Assembly (NCBI RefSeq): GCF_022682495.2
Contig: NC_071389.1
Span: 44,964,239 to 45,028,238 of the forward strand
Direction: 5' to 3'
DNA length: 64,000 bases
DNA from: Desmodus rotundus
Taxonomy: Eukaryota > Chordata > Mammalia > Chiroptera > Phyllostomidae
Below are positions 57,995 through 64,000 of the stretch, piece after piece. The notes below the pieces were generated by a model that saw only the letters and a program-made list of their open reading frames with translations, ran no database searches and was not told where the DNA came from. Made by a program: the position numbers and the translations under genes. Positions within the stretch are counted from its first letter, which is position 1, and each line of letters begins with the position of its first letter.

Positions 57995-58425
57995 AAATCT
58001 GCTTTATATAACTTATTGAGCACCTACTGTGTGCTTTCTGTCATAGTCCTCACATAGGTAGTGACTACACCCTCACTGCTATGACCATAAGGAAGGTATT
58101 ACTGAGGTATAGTTCGCATTCCATAAAGTCACCCATTGAAAGTGTGTAATTCGATGGTCTTAGTATATTTCCAGAGTTATACAACCATCACCATAATCTA
58201 ATTTCGAACGTTTTTACCATCCCCAAAAGAAACCTTATACACATTAGTAGTCCCTGCCCAAATGTAGGTATTATTACACCCATTTTTAGAGATGGGAAAA
58301 TGGAGGCTCTGGGCATTTGAACAACAAACATGCCTCCCACCCCACAGTAGGGAGCTGGGGGCCACGATCCAACTTCCTTCCTTCCAACGCCATGCAGTTT
58401 CCACTGTACCATGCTCCCTTCCAGG
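57995..58425 (-). mobile_element. MIR SINE split by an L1M insertion
   Basis: The left part (57995-58101) has 'ttattgagcacctactgtgt' and 'ccataaggaaggtatta'. The right part (58266-58425) resumes 'aggtattattacacccattt', 'gatgggaaaatggaggctct' and 'tccactgtaccatgctccct'. Together they read as one antisense MIR interrupted by 58102-58265. Confidence 0.82.
58102..58265 (-). mobile_element. L1M 3' UTR fragment nested in a MIR
   Basis: 'gtatagttcgcattccataa', 'acaaccatcaccataatcta' and 'ccccaaaagaaaccttatac' are L1M 3' UTR reversed. The 8-bp aggtatta flanks it at 58094-58101 and 58266-58273, consistent with a target duplication within the MIR. The expected poly(A) has been lost. Confidence 0.8.
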
Positions 58426-58839
58426 GCTCAAGCCAAATTAAATATTTATTTTGGGGGGAGAATAATCTGATGTTCTGGTTTTATCCTTGTTCAGTAGTTT
58501 TAGATAATATAGTTTCCCTTTCTGTTCCAACTGGCATTGTAGGGTAAATAAATAGGGCTTAGTTTTTAGTTCAGTATAAAGTGCAGCCAGATTTTTTTTT
58601 AATTACATGAAAAATCAGCATGTTAAGAAATACGCTTGTGGAAGACTGAAAGCTGGGAGAACCCCGTGTTAGCGTCCCTGGTCCATGACCTGTCACCTTC
58701 CTTCGTTGAGACTCGGTTCTTCTGTCAAATGAGGAGGTTGTAGCAAATCTTCTATTAAGTATTTATTGGACGTGGAATAGTGATTACACTGGATGTTATA
58801 TATTTAGAGAAAGTGATAAGAATTTCAATACCAGCTATG
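58426..58839. other. Unique sequence with a sense MIR trace
   Basis: 58660-58745 ('tgagactcggttcttctgtc', then 'aaatgaggaggttgtagcaa') looks like a degraded sense MIR core. The rest is unassigned AT-rich sequence. Confidence 0.5.
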
Positions 58840-59065
58840 TTTAACTGGGCAAAAACAATATGCCAGACACCGTCCTAACTTGTCATTCCATTCAGTTGTA
58901 ACAGCAAACCTAGAGGTGGGGATTATCACTTTGTTCTGTCTCTGTGGAACGGGAGGCATTTTGCTTAAATTCCCATGAGGGAACGTAGGCTCAGGAGGTT
59001 TAAATAATTTGCTATGCAGCTGAGATAGCTGAGGTCTGGGCGATCCCAGGGCCCGACCTTCCTCC
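58840..59065 (-). mobile_element. MIR SINE (antisense)
   Basis: 'caatatgccagacaccgtcc', 'tggggattatcactttgttc', 'cgtaggctcaggaggtttaa' and 'gaggtctgggcgatcccagg' are MIR reversed. An insertion of about 40 bases separates the second and third blocks. Confidence 0.75.
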
Positions 59066-59343
59066 CCACACTCCTCTCCCGGGGAGCAGGAGTTGTCCTT
59101 GCCCTCTGCGAGGTCACTGCTAGTGTTTATAAACAGGTATGTGCAGTACAATGTGAAAGTAAACATTTAGTGGCAGCCCTAAAGGGGCCTTAATCTTTTT
59201 GCCTCTGAGTAGGTCTGTGAAGGTGTCTCAGATGAGCCCCTGCATTCCGTTGGAGGTAATGGCTGGTAATACATTTCCCCCTCTCCTGCAGGCCGTCTGC
59301 TTAGTATGTGCAGGTTGGATTCTGGGGACTGCTTCCCTCTCCT

Positions 59344-59373
59344 GGTCTTGGTCTTGGTCTTGGTCTTGGTCTT
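59344..59373. repeat. (GGTCTT)5 hexanucleotide repeat
   Basis: Five perfect hexamers. Read in frame it would give Trp-Ser on plus or Gln-Asp on minus; both frames here are short and unsupported. Confidence 0.96.
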
Positions 59374-59377
59374 GCTC

Positions 59378-59844
59378 TGCAAGTGGTAAGGAGCCCTGTT
59401 TGTTGAGCAGTACTAGACTGGGAAGCGCCAGCAAGCACCTCTGCAACCTATTTTCCAACCTCAATTTACTCCTTTGACCCGTGTGTTTATAAAGCCTTGT
59501 GCTCAAGTAAACTGGAGATTTAGGGTGTGCTCAGAAAGGTGTACTCCACCAGGTCCTAACAGTAATCAAGAGGAAAGGTCACTTTCTCAAGGACCCAGCT
59601 TGCATATGGATTTCTAAAGAACCTCGAAGAAGTCAGTGTGTTGAGACTGGGAGCCAAGCCTGTAAAGGCACTGGGAACTCACGTGAAAACCATTTCCTGG
59701 AAATAACAGTTTTACCAAGTTTTGTCACTTTGGAAAGCTTCAGAAATGCTGACTTGGAAAAGTTCCTGGCATTTGCATGGGGACACTGATCCTCTCAAAT
59801 GACTTTCTATTCCTGGGAATCATTGTTCTTTTTGAAGGAGTTAG
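59378..59844. other. Unique sequence, no feature seen
   Basis: No gene or repeat recognised. Confidence 0.55.
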
Positions 59845-60000
59845 GAAAGTTACTATGTATGGACCTCTTACCATATGTAAGGAGTAAGTGCTGTACGTGA
59901 ATTAAAACTCCCCCAAACCCTGTGAGGTGCCTATTACTATCACCTCTATTTTACAAATTCGGAAATGGGGCAAATCCAATCTCTCTAAGGTAACAACAGG
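59845..60000 (-). mobile_element. MIR SINE (antisense)
   Basis: 'ggacctcttaccatatgtaa', 'aaaccctgtgaggtgcctat' and 'ctattttacaaattcggaaa' are MIR reversed. Confidence 0.78.
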
Positions 60001-60160
60001 ATTTTTTTTAAACTCCCCTTTCACATTTCTATTTTTTTAGCCCTAAAACCGGAAGGCACATTTTAAATAGCATTTATTTATTTATTAAAATTGTATTGTG
60101 CATCTGAGCGCAGAGAGCCACCATTCATCAAGATGCGAGTTAATTATTGTTGAGACTCAC

Positions 60161-60243
60161 GGCATGTCCTGCTGGAGCCCTTGCAGGCCAGGGCTGTTGC
60201 CATGGCACTCGATGTGTGTGACGAGCACCCTGCCTGTGAGAGC
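60161..60243 (-). other. Candidate internal exon, 83 bp
   Basis: Read on the minus strand, a pyrimidine-rich stretch ending gctactgtttttcag precedes the segment, and GTGAGT follows it directly (plus-strand actcac, 60155-60160). Both match splice consensus well. The segment is a GC-rich island in AT-rich surroundings and is open in all three minus frames; the first frame begins Ala-Leu-Thr-Gly-Arg-Val and contains VLVTHIECHGN. I do not recognise the peptide. It could be a coding exon of an unidentified minus-strand gene, a lncRNA exon, or chance. The length (83) is not a multiple of three, so skipping it would shift frame if coding. Confidence 0.35.
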
Positions 60244-60930
60244 CTGAAAAACAGTAGCCAGGAGGACGAGGGAGACGTTGATGCATCCATGTTAGTATCA
60301 CGTCGATTGCAGAAGGGTGAACTGCTTTGATTCATGTCCTAAACGTCCACATTTAAACCCACCATTCTCAAGATTGGCTTTCTCTCTGTATTTAAATTTT
60401 CACCTGAAAAAATTCATCCCTTCAATAATCGGCCACTCCTCCTGCAGTGTTTCACAGATATGTTCATAACATTTAAAAAAACAATTCAGATTAGATCAGC
60501 AAATATGATTTTCTTGAAATATCCAGCCAGATGGCAGAGAGACCCAGCATTAGTGGCTTCTCAAAAGTCTAGCAAGGTATTTCAATAAAATTCTAGCACA
60601 ACAAGAGAGTGGGAATTTTAGGGTCACTGAGTTTTTATATAATCTAGCTCTGTTTTTCATTTTATAGCTGAAGGAAACTAGGCCTAGGGAGGGTAAATGA
60701 CTTCACCAGGCAGAGAGTTAGTGTGTACAGAGTTGCAATTGGACACTGTTAATTTTGTGATAAGTTTTGATTTATAGTTTCTGAACTTAATCATTGTACT
60801 AAATAAGTATCTCTTATGTACAAGTAAGTATCTCTTTAAGTAAAAGGATATACCAGAATTGCATTTATAAAAAGTCATTCTATTTGGATGTGGTAGAAAT
60901 GAATATTTCATTTGAAAAACCTCCAAACAG
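60244..60930. other. Unique sequence, no gene seen
   Basis: A directly repeated phrase, taagtatctct, occurs at about 60806 and 60826. 60684-61010 contains a 108-codon minus frame that runs into the VES element and is spurious. Confidence 0.52.
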
Positions 60931-61146
60931 TCCTGACTGGTGTGGCTCAATGGGTTGGGTGACGTCCCACAAGCCAAAAGGTGGCCAGTTCGGTTCCAGT
61001 CAGAGCTCATGCTGGGGTTGTGGGCCAGGTCCCTGGCTGGGGGCTTACAAGAGGCAAACGATCAATGTTTCTGTCGCACATTGATGTTTCTCTTCCTCCT
61101 TTCCCCTCTCTCTAAAAATAAATAAATAAAATCTTAAAAAAAAAAA
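60931..61146 (+). mobile_element. VES SINE, copy 8
   Basis: Head 'tcctgactggtgtggctcaa', B-box-like 'ggccagttcggttccagtca', 'ggttgtgggccaggtccctg', CT tract and aaataaataaaatcttaa tail. Target duplication gaaaaacctccaaacag (60914-60930) and gaaaaacacccaaacgg (61147-61163), 14 of 17 identical. Confidence 0.95.
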
Positions 61147-61163
61147 GAAAAACACCCAAACGG

Positions 61164-61949
61164 CCTCACAGTAGCATATTTTAACTAATCCTTATCTCAG
61201 AATGCAACATTGCAACTGTGCTTCCATCCACCGCAGTTGTTTTCATTAAGTTATTTCGAAATTATTTTTTAACAAGTATTTCTCGGTCTTAATCCATACC
61301 ATTGCCCCAATGCAGTAGGGATTTATGCAAAATTGAGTGAAACAGTCCCTCAGAAGACTATAATTTTACAGAGGAAATGAGACACATGGGAAACTTCAAA
61401 TTTAGGGTCCTTCCAGTGTCGTTGTAGAAACTAATGCAGTGTGTTTGGTTCTTAAAGTTGTCACTCAACCTTGGGGCGGAGACTGTCCCTACATGGATGA
61501 ACGGTTCTAGGGGAGGGGGCACATGGCTCTGAGCTGGAGGAATACAAGCATTCTTAGAGCTCCTGTTTCATCATGTCACTGCCCAGCTAAAAATCCTTTT
61601 AACAGCCCTTTATTTTTGGCAAATACTCATTTACATACTCATTCAACATATATCTACTTAGTGCCTTCCATCTGCCTGAAATCCAACTCTTCTTTCTGGT
61701 TTGAAATACCTCCACAGTCTAGCCCATCATCTCTATTCCATTTTGTTCGTGTTTAGTTCCAAAAGCTCCCTTTGTGAAGCCGACTTGTATTGTAATTATT
61801 GACTGCGGAATCTTTCTCCAGAAATGTGAGCTTTTCCTAAAAAGAAGCAATGTCCTTATCTTTGAACACCCCTGCAAGTATACGGGCCAGTGCTTTGTAA
61901 GTCCTTCGCAAGGTTTTTCTTGAGGCCGAGAGAATGTAGTGTGCACGTA
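61164..61949. other. Unique sequence, possible L2 trace
   Basis: 61550-61720 ('catgtcactgcccagctaaa', 'aatccttttaacagcccttt') resembles sense L2 but is interrupted. The 151-codon minus frame at 61719-62174 has no motif or splice context. Confidence 0.45.
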
Positions 61950-62025
61950 GGCAGGGATTCTGTCTGTTGTGCTCATTCTTGCATCCCCGTCATCTAGAAC
62001 AGTGCTCAGGCGAAAGTGCTTAGTA
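61950..62025 (+). mobile_element. L2 LINE 3'-end fragment (sense)
   Basis: 'gattctgtctgttgtgctca', then 'ttcttgcatccccgtcatct', then 'agaacagtgctcaggcgaaa', is the L2 terminus. Confidence 0.62.
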
Positions 62026-62270
62026 CAGACCCTCTCTGGGAATGCTCTGAAATGCTCCCACCCAAGCTCTTTTTCTCTCTTCCCCTTAAATCCAACCTCA
62101 AAGTGCAGCCCTAGTCCCATCACTTCGGGAGTAGTCGTTCCCCCCTCGTACCCTACTCCCAACTCTGACAGCACCTTGATCCTCCGCCAAACACACCGAG
62201 TTCATACCAAGTTCTGTATTGTATTGTGCACTATTACTTCTTACTTTTTTTTCACTATTTTTTAAATATA

Positions 62271-62276
62271 TTTATT
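62271..62276 (-). terminator. Poly(A) signal AATAAA of the HAL1-like element
   Basis: AATAAA on the minus strand, about 19 bases before the terminal A tract at 62252-62245. It defines the RNA 3' end and hence the end of the inserted copy. Confidence 0.75.
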
Positions 62277-62294
62277 GATTATGCTATTACAGTT

Positions 62295-62520
62295 GTCCCA
62301 TTCCCCCCCCTCACTCCACTCCATCCTGCCCACCCCCTCCCTCCCACATTCCCCCCCTATAGTTCATGTCCATGGGTCATACTTATAAGTTCTTTGGCTT
62401 CTACATTTCCTACACTATTCTTACCCTCCCCCTGTCTATTTTCCACCTATCATCTATGCTACTTATTCTCTGTACCTTTCCCCCCCTCCCCCTCCCACTC
62501 CCCTATTGACAACCCTCCAT
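62295..62520 (-). repeat. G-run tracts in the 3' UTR of the HAL1-like element
   Basis: On the minus strand this region carries repeated runs of four to seven G (complements of C runs near 62304, 62352 and 62480-62505) in a purine-rich context. G-rich, quadruplex-prone tracts are a known feature of mammalian L1 3' UTRs. Confidence 0.75.
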
Positions 62521-62656
62521 GTGATCTCCATCTCTATGGTTCTGTTCCTGTTCTAGTTGTTTGCCTAGTTTGCTCTTGTTTTTGTTTTAGGTGTGGTCGT
62601 TAATAACTGTGAGTTTGCTGTCATTTTTACTGTTCCTATTTTTTATCTTCTTTTTC

Positions 62657-63488
62657 TTAGGTAACTCCCTTTAACATTTCACACAATAAGGGCTTGGTGA
62701 TGATAAACTTCCCCAACCTGACCTTATCTGAGAAGCACTTTATTTGCCCTTCCATTCTACATGATAGCTTTGCTGGATACAGTAATCTTGGATGTAGGTC
62801 CTTGCCTTTCATGACTTGGAATATTTCTTGCCAGCCCCTTCTTGCCTGTAAGGTCTCTTTGGAGAAATCAGCTGACAGTCTTATGGGAAGTCCTTTGTAG
62901 GTAACTGTCTCCTTTTCTCTTGCTGCTTCTAAGATTCTCTCTTTCTGTTTCATCTTGGGTAATGTAATTATGATGTGCCTTGTTGTGTTCCTCCTTGGGT
63001 CCAGCTTCTTTGGGACTCTCTGAGCTTCCTGGACTTCCCGGAAGTCTATTTCCTTTGCCAGATGAGGGAAGTTCTCCTTCATTATTTGTTCAAATAAGTT
63101 TTCAATTTTTTGTTCTTCCTCTTCTCCTTCTGGCACCCCTATAATTCAGATGTTGGAACGTTTCAAGATGTCATGGAGGTTCCTAAGCCTCTCCTCATTT
63201 TTCCGAGTTCTTGTTTCTTCATTCTTTTCTGGTTGGATGTTTCTCTCTTCCTTCTGGTCCACACCATTGATTTGAGTCCCAGTTTCCTTCACATCACTAT
63301 TGGTTCCCTGTACATTTTCCTTTGTTTCTCTTAGCATAGCCTTCATTTTTTTCATCTAGTTTTCGACCAAATTCAACCAGTTCTGTGAGCATCCTAATTA
63401 CCACTGTTTTGAACTGTGCATCTGATAAGTTGGCTATCTGTTTGCTGCTTAGTTGAATTATTTCTGGAGCTTTGAAGTGTTCTGTCAT
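62657..63488 (-). pseudogene. L1-type ORF1p, broken by one frameshift and one nonsense codon
   Basis: ORF1p is the RNA-binding trimeric chaperone of L1. Reading starts at ATG 63488-63486. The first piece (63488 to about 63350) and the second (63355-63146, Lys/Glu-rich, coiled-coil-like) are in different frames; the change falls at a 7-A run (63352-63346). The second and third pieces share a frame and are separated only by TGA at 63148-63146, where related ORF1p proteins carry Arg; a CpG transition of CGA would explain it. The third piece (63136-62657, 159 codons) is open and contains the RRM-like part (RHIII, VTYKGLPIRLSADFS) and the C-terminal domain (ARRGWQEIFQVMKGK, PRLLYPAKL). Total span is about 277 codons, somewhat short against roughly 300-370 in other mammals, mostly at the N-terminal side. 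Confidence 0.85.
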
Positions 63489-64000
63489 TTGGGCCTTTTT
63501 TTTTTTTGTCTTGGCGTGTCTGTTACTTAAAGGGGCGGAGCCTTAGGTGTTCCCCGGGGCGGGGTAATGCTGGTCACTGCGCTGTGACGCTGTACGTGGG
63601 GGAGGGGCCGAGAGGGAGCAATGGCGCCTGCTCCCCTCTCCACCGGGTTTCAATCTTTCACTCTGCTACCCACAATCAAACTGGGCCCCTCTGGTGCTGG
63701 TTCCGGAGTGGGTGGGCTTGTGCACGCCCTAGGCCCCTGTGAGGCTGGGAGTCTCTCCTGCTGCCGCCCCAACCCCCACGGGCGCTTTCAATCAGAGGTT
63801 TGAGGCTTTATTTCCCCGCGCTGGAGCCCTGGGTTGCGCCGTCTGCTTTGCTCCCCGCCATTCGTCCTGGTTTATCTGTGGGCAAATGTGGTGCTGCGGG
63901 GTGCTACCCGCCGCTCTGCCTGCCCCTTTCTCCTCCACTCTGAGTCCGGCCCTCTGGGTTTATCTGTGCGTGAATGTGGGGCCGCAGGGTCTGCTAGTGG
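63489..64000 (-). promoter_or_regulatory. CpG-rich 5' leader (internal promoter region) of the HAL1-like element
   Basis: GC-rich with roughly 30 CpG by hand count, directly upstream of ORF1, where L1 elements carry their RNA polymerase II internal promoter. A 12-A run (63508-63497) lies just before the start codon. The sequence runs off the window. Retention of so many CpG suggests a fairly young insertion. Confidence 0.65.
63868..64000 (-). repeat. Two related units in the 5' leader (monomer-like)
   Basis: On the plus strand, tttatctgtgggcaaatgtg (63871-63890) recurs as tttatctgtgcgtgaatgtg (63959-63978). The repeats are 88 bases apart and each is followed by a g-rich ccgc/ctgc block. This resembles the tandem promoter monomers of some rodent L1 families, but only one full period is inside the window. 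Confidence 0.7.

Larger units (their letters stand above)
62245..64000 (-). mobile_element. HAL1-like ('half-L1') retrotransposon, ORF1 without ORF2
   Basis: Read on the minus strand from the right edge: a CpG-rich leader (64000-63489), a damaged L1 ORF1 (63488-62657), a 3' UTR of about 0.4 kb with long G runs, AATAAA (62271-62276) and a short A tail (62252-62245). ORF1 is followed directly by the 3' UTR. The roughly 3.8 kb ORF2 of a standard L1 is absent, which defines the HAL1 architecture known from several mammals. HAL1 elements are thought to be mobilised in trans by L1. The first bases upstream of the tail (gggacaactgtaat) match the ORF2-carrying L1 at 46.3 kb. The 5' end and the second target duplication lie outside the window. 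The alternative is an L1 with an exact internal deletion. Confidence 0.82.

Noticed and set aside
59199..59506. Frames with Trp-Ser or Gln-Asp repeats
   Set aside because: Produced by the (GGTCTT)5 repeat, with nothing else to support coding.
61719..62174. 151-codon minus frame, the longest outside repeats apart from the GC-rich block
   Set aside because: No recognisable motif, crosses an L2 fragment, and lacks splice or promoter context.
62226..62603. 125-codon plus frame rich in Pro, Ser and Phe
   Set aside because: It is the antisense shadow of the purine-rich 3' UTR of the HAL1-like element.
1..64000. CRISPR arrays, prokaryotic operons, phage or plasmid features
   Set aside because: The tandem repeats are simple or retroposon-derived, with no regular repeat-spacer pattern, and codon structure and repeat families are mammalian.
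1..64000. Endogenous retrovirus or LTR element
   Set aside because: I found no convincing LTR pair, primer-binding site or gag/pol/env-like frame. Old solo LTR fragments could still be missed by eye.

Overview
The window reads as bat nuclear DNA, most likely from a yangochiropteran (microbat) lineage. The diagnostic feature is eight copies of the tRNA-derived VES SINE, on both strands. Older pan-mammalian families surround them: L2, MIR, L1M, MER20 and a Tigger1 deletion derivative. I see no bacterial gene organisation, no CRISPR array and no intact host protein-coding gene. All open frames are short or explained by repeats or low complexity, which fits intergenic or long-intron sequence. Family names come from pattern recognition, not a database search, and repeat edges are approximate, often by 10-20 bases.

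Layout. 1-7.4 kb is mostly unique sequence with L2/MIR relics, one VES, a TG microsatellite and a head-to-head L2 pair. 7.4-10.5 kb holds a purine-rich repeat, a VES, a Tigger1-derived miniature transposon and two consecutive antisense L1M copies. 10.7-28.8 kb has VES, L2, MIR and microsatellite islands in AT-rich unique sequence, with a 14-bp perfect hairpin at 20.36 kb. 28.85-29.69 kb is the only CpG-island-like block of host sequence. 30-44 kb is dense in MIR and L2, with one VES, an L1 3' end and MER20. 44.2-47.05 kb is an L1 cluster: an old antisense L1M, a younger antisense L1 carrying the ORF2 C-terminus, and an abutting sense tail ending in (AAAAT)n. 47-62 kb is unique sequence with VES, MIR and L2, a long CT array, an L1M fragment nested in a MIR, and an 83-bp minus-strand stretch with good splice signals.

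The most interesting object is at the right edge, 62,245-64,000 on the minus strand. It is an L1-derived element with a CpG-rich 5' leader containing tandem-like units and an ORF1 carrying one frameshift and one nonsense codon. About 0.4 kb of purine-rich 3' UTR with a poly(A) signal follows, with no ORF2. This is the architecture of a HAL1 ('half-L1') element. Its 3' end resembles that of the ORF2-bearing L1 at 46.3 kb, suggesting both were copied by the same machinery. The 5' end lies beyond the window.

There is no operon-like cooperation between genes here. The only functional relationship I can infer is parasitic: VES and the HAL1-like element would both depend on L1 enzymes. I found no convincing undescribed host system. 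Leads worth testing are the HAL1-like element, the 83-bp candidate exon and the CpG-rich block.
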